DNA of 64,000 nt from Nevskia sp. (GCF_021732705.1 NZ_JAKFUM010000008.1:62001-126000), one strand, 5' to 3'; positions 37,281-47,211 are shown, numbered from the stretch's first letter. Notes: generated from the letters alone by a model not told the origin. Numbers and translations: made by a program.

Positions 37281-38960
37281 ATGAAATCCCAACTGCAGGA
37301 CCTGCTGCGCACCGCCCTCGCCACCGTGCTCGCCGGCACCGATGTGCCCGCGCCGCGCGAGATCCTCGTCGAACCGGCGAAGGACAAGAAGAACGGCGAC
37401 TTCGCGACCAACCTCGCGCTGACCCTGGCCAAGCCGCTCGGCAAGCCGCCGCGCGCCGTGGCGGAAGCGATCGTCGCGGCCCTGCCGGCGGGCGGCATCG
37501 TGTCGAAGGTCGAGATCGCCGGCCCGGGCTTCATCAACTTCTTCCTCGCGGCCGGCGCGCTGCAGCAGATCGTGGTCGAGATCCTGAACGCCGGCGACGC
37601 GTTCGGCATCGACCGCTCGGGCGCCAAGGGCAAGGCGATGGTCGAGTTCGTCTCGGCCAATCCGACCGGCCCGCTGCACGTCGGCCACGGCCGCGGTGCG
37701 GCGGTCGGCGACTGCATGGCGCGCGTGCTCGCCGCCGCCGGCTGGCAGGTGACGAAGGAGTTCTACTACAACGACGCCGGCAACCAGATCGCCAACCTCG
37801 GCGTGTCGGTGCAGGCGCGGGCCAAAGGCATCAAGCCGGGCGATGCCGGCTGGCCGGAAGACGGCTACCGCGGCGACTACATCGACGACGTCGCCAAGGC
37901 CTACCTCGCCGGCGAAACCGTCACCGCCGACGACCGCGCGGTGACCGCGAAGGCCGACGCCGACGATCTCGACGCGATCCGCGACTTCGCCGTGGCCTAT
38001 CTGCGCCGCGAGCAGGATCTGGACCTGCGCGCGTTCGGCGTGAAGTTCGATGTCTACTACCTCGAATCGTCGCTGTACGCCGATGGCAAGGTCGACAGCA
38101 CCGTGGCCGCGCTGCAGGCCAGCGGCCACACCTTCGAGGAAGGCGATGCGCTGTGGCTGCGCACCACCGCGTTCGGTGACGACAAGGATCGCGTGATGCG
38201 CAAGCGCGAAGGCGGCTACACCTACTTCGTGCCGGACGTCGCCTATCACGTCAACAAGTGGCAGCGCGGCTTCGTCCGCGTGATCAACGAGCAGGGCGCC
38301 GACCACCACGGCACCATCGCCCGCGTGCGCGCCGGCCTGCAGGCGCTCGACATCGGCATTCCCAAGGGCTACCCGGAATACGTGCTGCACCAGATGGTCA
38401 CCGTGATGCGCGGCGGCGAGGAAGTGAAACTGTCGAAGCGCGCCGGTTCCTACGTGACCCTGCGCGACCTGATCGACGAGGCCGGGCGCGACGCCACGCG
38501 CTACTTCCTCGTCGCCCGCAAGAGCGATTCGCAGCTGATCTTCGACATCGACCTGGCGCGCGCGCAGACCAACGACAACCCGGTCTATTACATCCAGTAC
38601 GCCCACGCCCGCGTCTCGGCGGTGTTCCGGCAGCTGGCCGAGCGCGGCCTGCGCTACGACGCGGCCGCGGGCCTTGCGGCACTCGATCAGCTGACCGAAG
38701 CCGATGCCGTGGCGCTGGTCGCGCTGCTCGGCCGCTTCGCCGAGACGGTGCAGTCGGCTGCGCAGAATCTCGAGCCGCACGTCGTCGCCCAGTACCTGCG
38801 CGATCTCGCCGCCGCCTTCCATGGCTACTACCACGCGGTGCCGTTCCTGATCGATGACGAGGCCCTGCGCAACGCCCGTCTGGCGCTGGCGCTGGCCACC
38901 CAGCAGGTGCTGAAGAACGGGCTCGACCTGCTCGGCGTTTCCGCACCGGACCGGATGTAG
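37281..38960 (+). CDS. argS: arginyl-tRNA synthetase
   Basis: Class I aminoacyl-tRNA synthetase charging tRNA-Arg. The HIGH-type signature is in [30 protein letters not shown] is the anticodon-domain DALR start, and the KMSKS-equivalent position reads KLSKRAG. Both ends look complete; 559 residues is normal. It is followed 4 nt later by the SPOR gene, a common order. Confidence 0.97.
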   Translation: MKSQLQDLLRTALATVLAGTDVPAPREILVEPAKDKKNGDFATNLALTLAKPLGKPPRAVAEAIVAALPAGGIVSKVEIAGPGFINFFLAAGALQQIVVEILNAGDAFGIDRSGAKGKAMVEFVSANPTGPLHVGHGRGAAVGDCMARVLAAAGWQVTKEFYYNDAGNQIANLGVSVQARAKGIKPGDAGWPEDGYRGDYIDDVAKAYLAGETVTADDRAVTAKADADDLDAIRDFAVAYLRREQDLDLRAFGVKFDVYYLESSLYADGKVDSTVAALQASGHTFEEGDALWLRTTAFGDDKDRVMRKREGGYTYFVPDVAYHVNKWQRGFVRVINEQGADHHGTIARVRAGLQALDIGIPKGYPEYVLHQMVTVMRGGEEVKLSKRAGSYVTLRDLIDEAGRDATRYFLVARKSDSQLIFDIDLARAQTNDNPVYYIQYAHARVSAVFRQLAERGLRYDAAAGLAALDQLTEADAVALVALLGRFAETVQSAAQNLEPHVVAQYLRDLAAAFHGYYHAVPFLIDDEALRNARLALALATQQVLKNGLDLLGVSAPDRM

Positions 38961-38964
38961 GCCC

Positions 38965-39768
38965 GTGGCCCGCGACTACGCCAAGCCGCGCCACCCGAAC
39001 GCCAACCGCAATCGCGGCAACGGCAACGGTCAGCCGGGCAATCGCCGCGGATCGTCGTCCGGCGGCGGAGGCAGCAGCGGACGCGACCTGCCGGGCTGGG
39101 TCTGGCTAGTCGTCGGTCTGGCGATAGGGCTGGTCGTTGCCGCGTTCGTCTACATCGACCGGCCGTCGCACCGCACCGCGCTCGGCGAAGGCGCTGCTTC
39201 GAGCGCCGCAGCCGCGGGTCCGGCCGCATCCGCCAGGGATCGCGACGCGGGAAAGTCCGATGACGCCGGCAAGGGTGAAGCGAAGGGCAGTGACCGCAAG
39301 GACACCGCTGCCGCCGACAAGCCGGCGCCGAAAGAGCCGGTCAAGGACAGCGCGGCAGCCGGCAGCGGCGCCGTGGCCGTGCCGGACAAGGTGCCGTCGC
39401 GCTATTCGTTCTACAACGAGCTGCCGAAGATCGAAGTGACGATCCCGCGCGAGTACTCGCGCCCGGCACCGGTCGGCAAGCCGCCGAAGGCGCCGCCGCC
39501 GGACGTCAAGCAGGCGCTGGCCGATCCGGGTGGCGCGTATCTGGTGCAGGTCGGCGCGTACAAGTCGCGCGACGAGGCCGACAAGCAGCGCGCCAGCCTC
39601 GCGCTGATCGGCTACGAATCGCGCATCGAGCAGGTCACCCTGACCGAACGCGACACCCGCTTCCGCGTGCGCATCGGCCCGCAGCCGACGCTGGCGGCGG
39701 CGCAGTCGGTGCTGGCGAGGCTGGAGAGCAACAAGATCAAGGGCTTTCTGGTCAAGATCAAGGATTGA
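38965..39768 (+). CDS. SPOR-domain membrane protein (FtsN-like)
   Basis: A 267-residue bitopic protein. A basic, Gly/Asn-rich cytoplasmic start precedes one membrane helix (about residues 45-64, VWLVVGLAIGLVVAAFVYI). A long disordered Ala/Lys/Asp-rich linker comes next, and the C-terminal SPOR domain YLVQVGAYKSRDEADKQRAS runs to the end. SPOR domains bind denuded glycan strands at the septum, so a role in division is likely. The GTG start is 4 nt after argS. Confidence 0.85.
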   Translation: MARDYAKPRHPNANRNRGNGNGQPGNRRGSSSGGGGSSGRDLPGWVWLVVGLAIGLVVAAFVYIDRPSHRTALGEGAASSAAAAGPAASARDRDAGKSDDAGKGEAKGSDRKDTAAADKPAPKEPVKDSAAAGSGAVAVPDKVPSRYSFYNELPKIEVTIPREYSRPAPVGKPPKAPPPDVKQALADPGGAYLVQVGAYKSRDEADKQRASLALIGYESRIEQVTLTERDTRFRVRIGPQPTLAAAQSVLARLESNKIKGFLVKIKD

Positions 39769-39875
39769 GTCGGCATGCGACGCCGATCAAGCCCGCACCG
39801 ATCCCGGCAACACGGCGCGTGAAGTTTTGACCGCGGCGCAGTATTTTCGGAGCTGATCCCTCGCCGAGATTCCCC

Positions 39876-41810
39876 GTGTCCCTGTCGAAGTTCGCCGGCA
39901 CCGCGCTGGCCGTTGCCCTGTTGCCTCTGGCTGCCTCTGCGGCCGATCCGGTCAAGCGCGTCGAGCGCGGCGCGCTGGTGATCGAAGGCATTCCGGAGAT
40001 TCCGCCGGCGCTGGCCGAGCGCACCAACCGCTACCAGCAGTCGCGCGGCGCGACGCTCGAAGGCTGGCTCGCCGACGGCAGCCTGCTGATCTCGACCCGC
40101 TTTGGCGAAACCGCGCAGATCCACCGGGTGCTGGCACCGGGTGCGGCGCGTACCCAGCTGACGTTCTTTCCGGAGCCGATCAATGGCGCCTCGCCATCCC
40201 CGGACGGCAAGGGCTTCCTCTTCGGCAAGGACAACGGCGGCAACGAGTTCTTCCAGCTCTACTTCCACGATCTGGCCAGCGGCGAGTACCGCCTGCTGAC
40301 CGATGGCAAGTCGCGCAACACCGGCGGGCTGTTCGCCGAGACCGGCGAGCAGTTCGCGTTCAGCACCACGCGCCGCAACGGCCGCGACAGCGACATCCAT
40401 CTCGCCACGCCTTCACAGCCGGGCTCGACGCCGCTGGTCGAGGCCGAAGGCTCGTGGAGCGCGGTGGACTGGTCGCCGGATGGCCGTACCCTGCTGGTCG
40501 GCCGCTACATCTCGGCGCAGGAAAGCGAGCTGTATCTGGTGGACGTGCAGAGCCGCGAGCGTCGCCGCTTCCACCCGGCGAACACGCCGATCGCGTTCAG
40601 CAACGCCCAGTTCGCGAAGGACGGCAAGGGCATCTACTACATCTCCGACGAAGGCTCGGACTTCCAGCAGCTGCGCTACGAGCGTCTCGACGGCAGCGGC
40701 GCGAAAGTGCTGACCGCCGACCTGCCGTGGGATGTCGATGGCCTCGAACGCTCGCCGGACGGCCGCTGGCTGGCCTACACCGCCAATGTCGATGGTGCGA
40801 GCCAGCTCAAGCTCATCGACCTGAAGACCGGCAAGCCGGCCGCCGTGCCCGCGATTCCGGTCGGCCTGATCGGGTCGCTGAGCTTCGACCACGCCGGCAA
40901 GCGCCTCGGCTTCGTGCTGAACAGCCCGCGCTCGGCCAGCGACGTCTTCTCGTTCGTCCCCGGCAGCAACAAACCGGCGCTGACCCGCTGGACCACCAGC
41001 GAAACCGGCGGGCTCAAGGCCGAGACCTTCACCGAGCCGACCCTGATCCGTTACCCGAGCTTCGATGGCCGCAGCATCCCGTCGTTCCTGTACACGCCGA
41101 AGGGCGCAGGCCCGCATCCGGTGCTGATCTCGATCCACGGCGGGCCGGAAGGGCAGTCGCAGCCGAGCTACAACCCGACCACCGAATTCTTCGTGCGCGA
41201 ACTCGGCATCGCCGTGCTGACGCCGAACGTGCGCGGCTCCACCGGCTACGGCAAGACCTATCTCGGGCTCGACAACGGTTACCAGCGCGAGGACTCGGTC
41301 AAGGACATCGGCGCACTTCTCGACTGGATCGCGAAGCAGCCGAACCTTGATGCGAAGCGCGTGGTGGTGGCCGGCGGCTCGTACGGCGGCTACATGACGC
41401 TCGCCGCGATGACCCACTACAACGATCGCCTCGCCGGCGGCATCGACACCGTCGGCATCTCGAACTTCGTCACCTTCCTGACCAACACCCAGGACTATCG
41501 CCGCGACCTGCGCCGGGTCGAATACGGCGACGAGCGCGACCCGCAGATGAAGGCCTTCCTCGAGCGGATCTCGCCGCAGACCCATGCTGCGAAGATCACC
41601 AAGCCGATGCTGATCGTGCAGGGCCTGAACGATCCGCGCGTGCCGTACACCGAAAGCGAGCAGATGGTCGCGACGATCCGGGGCAACGGTGGCGAAGTCT
41701 GGTATCTGCTGGCCAAGGACGAGGGCCATGGCTTCCGCAAGAAGGGCAACCGCGACTACAACAGCAACGCCATCGTGCTGTTCTTGCAGAAGATCATCGG
41801 CACGCCCTGA
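39876..41810 (+). CDS. secreted S9-family prolyl oligopeptidase-like peptidase
   Basis: A 644-residue exported peptidase. The signal ends ASAA near residue 22. A WD/beta-propeller domain (SPDGKGFLF, WSPDGRTLLVG, SPDGRWLAYT) gates the C-terminal alpha/beta hydrolase. Its catalytic residues are Ser at about 502 in GGSYGGY, Asp in LNDPRVP and His in EGHGF. The HGGPEG oxyanion segment is present. It resembles dipeptidyl aminopeptidase/acylaminoacyl peptidases. The start is GTG. Confidence 0.9.
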   Translation: MSLSKFAGTALAVALLPLAASAADPVKRVERGALVIEGIPEIPPALAERTNRYQQSRGATLEGWLADGSLLISTRFGETAQIHRVLAPGAARTQLTFFPEPINGASPSPDGKGFLFGKDNGGNEFFQLYFHDLASGEYRLLTDGKSRNTGGLFAETGEQFAFSTTRRNGRDSDIHLATPSQPGSTPLVEAEGSWSAVDWSPDGRTLLVGRYISAQESELYLVDVQSRERRRFHPANTPIAFSNAQFAKDGKGIYYISDEGSDFQQLRYERLDGSGAKVLTADLPWDVDGLERSPDGRWLAYTANVDGASQLKLIDLKTGKPAAVPAIPVGLIGSLSFDHAGKRLGFVLNSPRSASDVFSFVPGSNKPALTRWTTSETGGLKAETFTEPTLIRYPSFDGRSIPSFLYTPKGAGPHPVLISIHGGPEGQSQPSYNPTTEFFVRELGIAVLTPNVRGSTGYGKTYLGLDNGYQREDSVKDIGALLDWIAKQPNLDAKRVVVAGGSYGGYMTLAAMTHYNDRLAGGIDTVGISNFVTFLTNTQDYRRDLRRVEYGDERDPQMKAFLERISPQTHAAKITKPMLIVQGLNDPRVPYTESEQMVATIRGNGGEVWYLLAKDEGHGFRKKGNRDYNSNAIVLFLQKIIGTP

Positions 41811-41907
41811 TCGGGGCCTGATTCAAGCCTGATCCGGACGGGACCCGGAACCGCCTGCCGTCACCGCACCTCGACGGCAGGCGGCGCTTGATCCAACGGC
41901 CGAGTGC

Positions 41908-41936
41908 TTGACCGCAATCCGCGCCCCGAATACCGT
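41908..41936 (+). promoter_or_regulatory. promoter of the toxin-antitoxin operon
   Basis: TTGACC, a 17-nt spacer and TACCGT. The -35 matches five of six consensus bases; the -10 matches three. The -10 lies inside the left arm of the palindrome below, so repressor binding would block it. Confidence 0.5.
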
Positions 41937-41965
41937 GTGACCCCATGTAGTCACATGGTATTCGG
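41926..41965. promoter_or_regulatory. palindromic operator upstream of antitoxin gene
   Basis: Two 16-nt arms (41926-41941 and 41950-41965) are reverse complements with one mismatch, around an 8-nt centre. It overlaps the promoter -10 and touches the antitoxin's GGAGG ribosome site. This is the position expected for autoregulation by a Phd/YefM-type antitoxin and its toxin complex. Confidence 0.72.
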
Positions 41966-41976
41966 AGGCATCCAGC

Positions 41977-42234
41977 ATGAACACGCTGCAAGTTCGCGAA
42001 GCCAAGGCCGCGTTTTCATCGCTGATCGCGGCGGCCGAGAACGGCCAGCCGACCATGATCACGCGCCACGGCCAGCCGATGGCGATGGTCGTGCCGGTCG
42101 CAGAAGGCCGCAAGCTGTATCCGGACAACCAGCCGAGCTTCGCCGACTACCTGCTGGCGATTCCGGAGAGTTTCGACGAGCCCGACGTTGCGCCCGAGCG
42201 GAACACCGCGCCGCTGCGTGACATCGACCTGTGA
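41977..42234 (+). CDS. Phd/YefM-type antitoxin
   Basis: An 85-residue antitoxin. The N-terminal NTLQVREAKAAFSSLIAAAE is the Phd/YefM DNA-binding motif, followed by ITRHGQPMAMVVPV. The acidic C-terminus (ESFDEPDVAPE) is the likely toxin-wrapping tail. GGAGG lies 8 nt before the ATG. Its stop overlaps the toxin's GTG (GTGA), so the two are co-translated, with the antitoxin first as usual. Confidence 0.93.
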   Translation: MNTLQVREAKAAFSSLIAAAENGQPTMITRHGQPMAMVVPVAEGRKLYPDNQPSFADYLLAIPESFDEPDVAPERNTAPLRDIDL

Positions 42235-42689
42235 GCCGCGCCGCTACGGAAGGCTATTTGCTCGATACCAGCGTGCTGTCGGCTTTCGCGCCGGACCGCG
42301 CCGCCGTGTCGCCCGAACTTGGGATCTGGCTGCGGGCGGCGAGTGATCGCCTGTTCGTGCCGTGCATCGCGGTGGCCGAACTCGAACAGGGCATCGCCAA
42401 ACTGCATCGCGCCGGCGGCGTGGCGCGGGCAGCGCGACTGTCGATCTGGCTCGACGGGCTGCTGAAGCACTACGGAGACCGCGTGCTGCCGCTCGATGCT
42501 GCCGTCAGCCGGGTGCTCGGCCGCATGGCCGATGCCGCGGTCGCAAGCGGCCAGCATCCCGGCTTCCCCGATGCGGCGATCGCGGCTTTGGCGAAACATC
42601 ACGCCTTGCTCGTGCTGACGCGCAATACCCGCCACTTCGATGCGCTGGGCGTCGCGAACGCGGACCCGTTTGTCGCGCCGCCGACGTAA
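42231..42689 (+). CDS. PIN-domain toxin (VapC/FitB-like)
   Basis: A 152-residue PIN-fold ribonuclease toxin. The acidic active-site residues are seen in LLDTSVLS, AVAELEQG and FPDAAIAA, and LVLTRNTRHFDALG is the usual C-terminal signature of FitB-like PIN proteins. It would cleave RNA and arrest growth when freed from the antitoxin. The GTG start overlaps the antitoxin by 4 nt. It converges with aroE, 17 nt away. Confidence 0.9.
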   Translation: MSRAATEGYLLDTSVLSAFAPDRAAVSPELGIWLRAASDRLFVPCIAVAELEQGIAKLHRAGGVARAARLSIWLDGLLKHYGDRVLPLDAAVSRVLGRMADAAVASGQHPGFPDAAIAALAKHHALLVLTRNTRHFDALGVANADPFVAPPT

Positions 42690-42706
42690 GCGGGAACCGA
42701 GCCGCG

Positions 42707-43528
42707 CTAGCCGCGCAGGTCTGCCAGCACCGCCGACGTTTCCGGCCGAACGCCGCGCCAGCGCTGGAACGCTTCGGCGGCCTGTTCGACCAGCATGCCG
42801 AGGCCATCGCTCAGGCGGCTGGCGCCCTGCGCGGCCGCCCAGTCGAGGAATGGACGCGACGCCGGCCCGTAGTTCAGGTCGTAGGCAGTCGCACCCGGCG
42901 CGAAAAGACCCGGCGGCAGGCGTGGTACTTCGCCCTTGTGGCCGGCGCTGGTGGCGTTCAGCACAAGGTCGTACTGATCGCCCTTCAGCGACAGGTGCGT
43001 GCGCGGCACGATGTTGCCGAGCGGCTTCAGTGCGGCGGCGATCTCTTCCGGCTTCCACGGGTTGCGGTTGGAGATCGCGACGATCGCCGGCTGCTCGGCC
43101 AGCAGCGGCGCGAGGATGCCGCGGGCGGCACCGCCGGCGCCGAGCACCAGCACGCGCTTGCCCGCGATCGCCACGCCGAGGTTGGCGACGAGATCGCGCA
43201 CCAGCCCGGCACCATCGGTGTTGTCGCCATGCCAGCCGGTGGCGGTGCGGATGAGCGTGTTGACCGCACCGGCGGCAACGGCAGCGTCCGAGCGGGTTTC
43301 GCTCAGTGCGAAACCGGCCTGCTTGTGCGGCACGGTCAGGTTGAAGCCGGCCCAGGCGTCGGCGTGGAAGCGGGCGAGCGACGGCGCCAGTTCGTCCGGC
43401 GCGATTTCGTAGGCCTCGTACAGCAGCTTCTGGTTCAGGCTTGCGGCGAACGCCGCGTGGATGCGCGGGGACTTCGAATGGGCGATCGGCTGGCCGAGCA
43501 CGCCGTAACGACTGACGTCAGCATTCAT
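42707..43528 (-). CDS. aroE: shikimate dehydrogenase
   Basis: NADP-dependent reduction of 3-dehydroshikimate to shikimate. The substrate-binding YGVLGQPIAHSKSPRIH and NLTVPHKQ, the cofactor loop VLVLGAGGAARGIL and the NATSAG segment are present. It is 273 residues long and starts 4 nt after hemB. With aroK and aroB this is the third shikimate gene in the window, though in a separate operon. Confidence 0.96.
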   Translation of the reverse strand: MNADVSRYGVLGQPIAHSKSPRIHAAFAASLNQKLLYEAYEIAPDELAPSLARFHADAWAGFNLTVPHKQAGFALSETRSDAAVAAGAVNTLIRTATGWHGDNTDGAGLVRDLVANLGVAIAGKRVLVLGAGGAARGILAPLLAEQPAIVAISNRNPWKPEEIAAALKPLGNIVPRTHLSLKGDQYDLVLNATSAGHKGEVPRLPPGLFAPGATAYDLNYGPASRPFLDWAAAQGASRLSDGLGMLVEQAAEAFQRWRGVRPETSAVLADLRG

Positions 43529-43532
43529 GCGA

Positions 43533-44528
43533 TCAGGCGTCCTTCAGCCACTGCGCGGCCTGCTTCGAGAAATAGCTCAGGATCATGTCGGCGCCGGCGC
43601 GGCGGAAGCACAGCAGCGATTCCATCACCACCTTCTTCTCGTCCAGCCAGCCGTTCTGGGCCGCGGCCTTCAGCATCGCGTACTCGCCGGAGACCTGATA
43701 CGCCGCCACCGGTACGCCGAACTCGTCCTTCACGCGGCGGATGATGTCGAGATACGGCATGCCCGGCTTGACCATGACGATGTCCGCACCCTCGGCGATG
43801 TCGAGGCCGACTTCGCGCAGCGCCTCGTCGCTGTTGGCCGGGTCCATCTGGTAGGTGCGCTTGTCGCCCTTGAGGGCGGCGGCCGAGCCGACGGCATCGC
43901 GGAACGGGCCGTAGAAGCCGCTGGCGTATTTCGCCGCGTAGCTCAGGATCATCGTGTTGTGGCGGTTGTCGCGCTCCAGCACCGAACGGATGGCGCCGAC
44001 TCGGCCATCCATCATGTCTGAAGGTGCGACGACATCGGCCCCGGCGCGCGACAGCACCACCGCCTGCTTGCGAAGCGCCTCGACCGTGATGTCGTTGGCG
44101 ACGTAGCCGGCTTCGTCGAGGATGCCGTCGTGGCCGTGGCTGGTATACGGATCGAGCGCGATGTCGACGATGACGCCGAGCTCCGGGCAGGCGTCCTTCA
44201 CGCGCTTGATCGCGCGCGGAATCAGGCCGTCCGGGTTCAGCGATTCGCTGCCGACCTCGTTCTTCAGGTGCGGTGGGATCACCGGGAACATCGCCACCGC
44301 CGACACGCCGAGCGCCGCCAGTTCACGGCATTCGGCGACCAGCTGGTCGAGATCGCGGCGGATCTGGCCCGGCATCGAGGCGATCGGCCCGCGCAGATCG
44401 CCTTCGGCCACGAACAGCGGCTGGATCAGCTGGCCGGCGGCAAGGCGGGTCTCGCGCGTGAGTTCCCGCGAAAAGGCGGCGGCGCGCGCACGGCGCGGAC
44501 GGGTGGCGGGATACGCGGTGTGGATCAC
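43533..44528 (-). CDS. hemB: delta-aminolevulinic acid dehydratase
   Basis: Condenses two 5-aminolevulinate molecules to porphobilinogen, second step of tetrapyrrole synthesis. The Schiff-base lysines lie in SYAAKYAS and MVKPGMPYLD. The metal-site loop lacks the zinc-type cysteines (DIALDPYTSHGHDGI), as in Mg-dependent forms. It has 331 residues and a GTG start. Co-transcribed with aroE. Confidence 0.96.
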   Translation of the reverse strand: MIHTAYPATRPRRARAAAFSRELTRETRLAAGQLIQPLFVAEGDLRGPIASMPGQIRRDLDQLVAECRELAALGVSAVAMFPVIPPHLKNEVGSESLNPDGLIPRAIKRVKDACPELGVIVDIALDPYTSHGHDGILDEAGYVANDITVEALRKQAVVLSRAGADVVAPSDMMDGRVGAIRSVLERDNRHNTMILSYAAKYASGFYGPFRDAVGSAAALKGDKRTYQMDPANSDEALREVGLDIAEGADIVMVKPGMPYLDIIRRVKDEFGVPVAAYQVSGEYAMLKAAAQNGWLDEKKVVMESLLCFRRAGADMILSYFSKQAAQWLKDA

Positions 44529-44678
44529 GGCAGGCTCGCTCGGTGGTGAAGCGCAAGTATAGTCGCCGGCCTCGAGGGGCCGGTCGCGATGACCGGCGCG
44601 GACGGTGCATCACCGGGCAGGATCGCGGCCCGTCGCCGACGGCCGATGGCGGATCAGGCCGAATCGATGCCCGGCCAA

Positions 44679-44733
44679 CGAGAGATCGACGAGAGATCGG
44701 CGGCGGATCGGCGGCAGGTCGACGGAGGATCGG
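44679..44733. repeat. five degenerate 11-bp tandem repeats
   Basis: In the 293-nt divergent space between hemB and the sigma gene, five consecutive 11-nt units (44679, 44690, 44701, 44712, 44723) share a CG start and a nearly invariant TCG at positions 8-10. The period equals about one DNA helical turn. The rest of the spacer shows nothing that I can support beyond a weak TATCAT at 44778 as a possible -10 for the sigma gene. Confidence 0.65.
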
Positions 44734-44821
44734 CCAGCCGCGCACGGTCTTTCACCCAGTTTCCACGAGGCACTTGCTATCATCCGTGTCGATCGTTTCC
44801 AAGACGAAATCCCCTTCGAAC

Positions 44822-45409
44822 ATGAGCCTCACCAGCGCCGATTCCGAGCGTCTCGTTCGCCTGCTGGCCGATACCGGCGCAGGCGATCAACGCGCGTTCG
44901 CGCAGCTCTACGAGGCCTGCAGTTCGCATCTGTTCGGCTTGCTGCTGCGTATGCTCAAACGTCGGGATTGGGCTGAGGAAGCGCTGCAGGATTGCTTCCT
45001 CCGGGTCTGGCAGAAAGCCGACACCTACGCGCCGGAAAAGGGCGCGCCGCTGACGTGGCTGATGACGGTGGCTCGCTACCGCGCGCTGGACCTCATCCGC
45101 ATGAAGCGGCCGGAAGTGGAAATGCCGGAGGAAGGCGAGGAAGCGCCGATGACCTTCGCCGATGTCGGCGAAAGCCCGGAAGATCGGGCAGTGGAACGGG
45201 AAGGTCTGGGCATGCTGCGGGATTGCATGCGCGACTTGCAGAGCGAGCAGAAGCGCAGCGTGCCGCTCGCGTATTACGAGGGTTACACCCATCAGGAGCT
45301 GGCACGCGTGATGAATGCGCCACTCGGAACGGTGAAGAGTTGGGTGCGGCGCGGCCTGACGCGTCTGCGCGAATGTCTTGATGGAACGGTGAGCGGCGGC
45401 ACGAGATGA
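44822..45409 (+). CDS. ECF-type RNA polymerase sigma factor
   Basis: A 195-residue ECF sigma factor with region 2 (EEALQDCFLRVWQKADTY, WLMTVARYRALDLIR) and region 4 (YYEGYTHQELARVMNAPLGTVKSWVRRGLTRLR). It resembles SigK-type sigmas controlled by RskA-like anti-sigma factors, which is what the next gene encodes with ATGA overlap. The start excludes an upstream frame rich in Arg and Gly that runs through the repeat array. Inducing signal unknown. Confidence 0.92.
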   Translation: MSLTSADSERLVRLLADTGAGDQRAFAQLYEACSSHLFGLLLRMLKRRDWAEEALQDCFLRVWQKADTYAPEKGAPLTWLMTVARYRALDLIRMKRPEVEMPEEGEEAPMTFADVGESPEDRAVEREGLGMLRDCMRDLQSEQKRSVPLAYYEGYTHQELARVMNAPLGTVKSWVRRGLTRLRECLDGTVSGGTR

Positions 45410-46188
45410 AGGTTCAGAACGCCCAGTTGCGCCAGATGCTGGCTGCCGAGTACGCCCTCGGCACGCTGCGCGGACGCGCCCGCCGCCGGTTCGAGAAGCT
45501 GGTGCAGAAGGATCACGACCTTCGGGCGGTCGTCACGCTGTGGGAAACCCGGCTCGCCGGCCTGGCCGATGACGTGCAGCCGGTGGCACCGGCGCCGTCG
45601 GTGTGGCAGTTCATCCAGCAGCGCATCGGTCCGGCCCCCGAAGCGGCACCGGCGCCACGCGCCACGGTCACGCCGATCCGCAAGCCGGCCGCCGCGACGC
45701 CGCCAGCGGCAGCGCCGAAGCCGCCGCCGCCGTGGCGCATTCTCGCCGGGCTTGCGACGGCGGCCGCGGTGGTGCTTGCCGTGCTGTTCGGTTCGCGCGT
45801 CGGCACGCCGCCGGTGGTGGCCACGGCGCCGCCCGCTGCCTCGCCGGTGGTGCCGCAGACGATCTACGTGTCGCTGCTGCGTCTGCCGGAATCGGACATG
45901 CAGTGGACGCTGTCGGTGAAACCGCAGCTCGATCAGGTCATTGCCGTCGCCAGCGGTGCCTATCCGAAGCTCGGCGAGCACAGCCTGGAACTGTGGCTGA
46001 TCACCGACGCCGGCCCGGTGTCGCTCGGCCTGCTGCCAACCGCCGGCGAAGGCCAGTTGAAACTGCCGCCTGGCGTCGGCGGCGAGCGCCTGACCCTGGC
46101 GGTCAGCCTGGAACCGGTCGGCGGCTCGCCGACCGGCAAGCCGACCGGCCCGGTGCTGACATCCGGCCCGGCGATCAAGGCGGCCTGA
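45406..46188 (+). CDS. RskA-like anti-sigma factor
   Basis: A 260-residue membrane protein. The cytoplasmic domain has LAAEYALGTLRGRARRRFE, followed by a Pro/Ala linker, one membrane helix (about 111-129) and a periplasmic domain with GEHSLELWLIT typical of RskA. The zinc-type HxxxCxxC motif of ZAS anti-sigmas is absent. It would hold the sigma factor inactive until an envelope signal triggers proteolysis. Overlaps the sigma stop codon. Confidence 0.87.
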   Translation: MKVQNAQLRQMLAAEYALGTLRGRARRRFEKLVQKDHDLRAVVTLWETRLAGLADDVQPVAPAPSVWQFIQQRIGPAPEAAPAPRATVTPIRKPAAATPPAAAPKPPPPWRILAGLATAAAVVLAVLFGSRVGTPPVVATAPPAASPVVPQTIYVSLLRLPESDMQWTLSVKPQLDQVIAVASGAYPKLGEHSLELWLITDAGPVSLGLLPTAGEGQLKLPPGVGGERLTLAVSLEPVGGSPTGKPTGPVLTSGPAIKAA

Positions 46189-46284
46189 TCCGGTTCGAGG
46201 TCCGGCGCAGCACGCGCTCGGGTTCGGTCGATCACCCAGAAAACTGGCGACGCCCTCGCCGGTTCTTGGTTGTCCGCGACGGGC

Positions 46285-47211
46285 TCAGCCCAGCCGCTGC
46301 ACCATCCAGCCAAGCACATCGGCGGTGGTTTGTTCGCGGCAGACGTCGTTCAGCAACTCGTGCCGGCCGTCTGCGTACGAGATGACGCTGGCATCGGAGA
46401 TGCCGGCGGCGCGATAGCGCTGCACGAGTCCATCCGGCCCGGTCCGGCCCTGACTGACCGGGTCGGCCGTGCCGCAGATCAGCAGGATCGGCAGCGACTT
46501 CGGAATCCGCGCCAGCCGCGCGGCATCGCCGAATCCGGCACCGGCGGCGAACAGGTCGGCCCACATCTGTGCCGAGCAGCGGAAACCGCACAGCGGATCG
46601 GCGACATAGGCATCGACCTCCGCCGGATCGCGTGACAGCCAGTCGAAGCCGGTCCGCGCCGGCGCGAACGGCTTGTTGAAGGCCTTGAAAGTCAGCGCTT
46701 CCGCCAGCGCGCTCGGGTGGCGGCGGCCGAGCAGCGCGCCTTCCGCCTGCATCAGCAGCCGCCCGAGTGCGCGCAGCGGCCCGAGCGTGTGGCTGGTCGC
46801 CGACAGCACCGCCGCCGCGAGCTTCGCGCCGTGCTCGACGAGATAGTCCTGCATCAGGAACGAGCCCATGCTGTGCCCGAACGCGACGATCGGCAGGCCC
46901 GGGTGGCTCCTTGCGGCGTAGACCCGCGTGGCGTCGATCGCATCGACCATCTGCGCCCATCCGCTGTCATCGTCGGCGACAAAGCCGCGATCTTCCGTCT
47001 TCGCGCTCAGGCCGTGGCCGGGCAGGTCCGGCGCGAACACGGCGAAGCCCTGCGCATTCGCGGCGGCGGCGAAGCGGGCGTAGCGGGCGCCGTGTTCGGC
47101 CATGCCGTGAATGATCAGCAGCACCGCGCGCGGCGGCGTGTCCGGCAGCCAGCGGTGGATGAAAAGCGGCGGCAGCGCCGCGCGGGTCAACTGGAAACCA
47201 TCGGCCGTCAT
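46285..47211 (-). CDS. alpha/beta hydrolase (monoacylglycerol lipase-like)
   Basis: A 308-residue serine hydrolase. The oxyanion segment [18 protein letters not shown] and the nucleophile elbow [10 protein letters not shown] match monoacylglycerol lipases. DGRHELLND supplies the catalytic His and CGTADPVS the Asp. No signal peptide is visible, so cytoplasmic. It diverges from glpK; breaking monoglycerides would release glycerol for that kinase, an inference from proximity. Confidence 0.87.
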   Translation of the reverse strand: MTADGFQLTRAALPPLFIHRWLPDTPPRAVLLIIHGMAEHGARYARFAAAANAQGFAVFAPDLPGHGLSAKTEDRGFVADDDSGWAQMVDAIDATRVYAARSHPGLPIVAFGHSMGSFLMQDYLVEHGAKLAAAVLSATSHTLGPLRALGRLLMQAEGALLGRRHPSALAEALTFKAFNKPFAPARTGFDWLSRDPAEVDAYVADPLCGFRCSAQMWADLFAAGAGFGDAARLARIPKSLPILLICGTADPVSQGRTGPDGLVQRYRAAGISDASVISYADGRHELLNDVCREQTTADVLGWMVQRLG

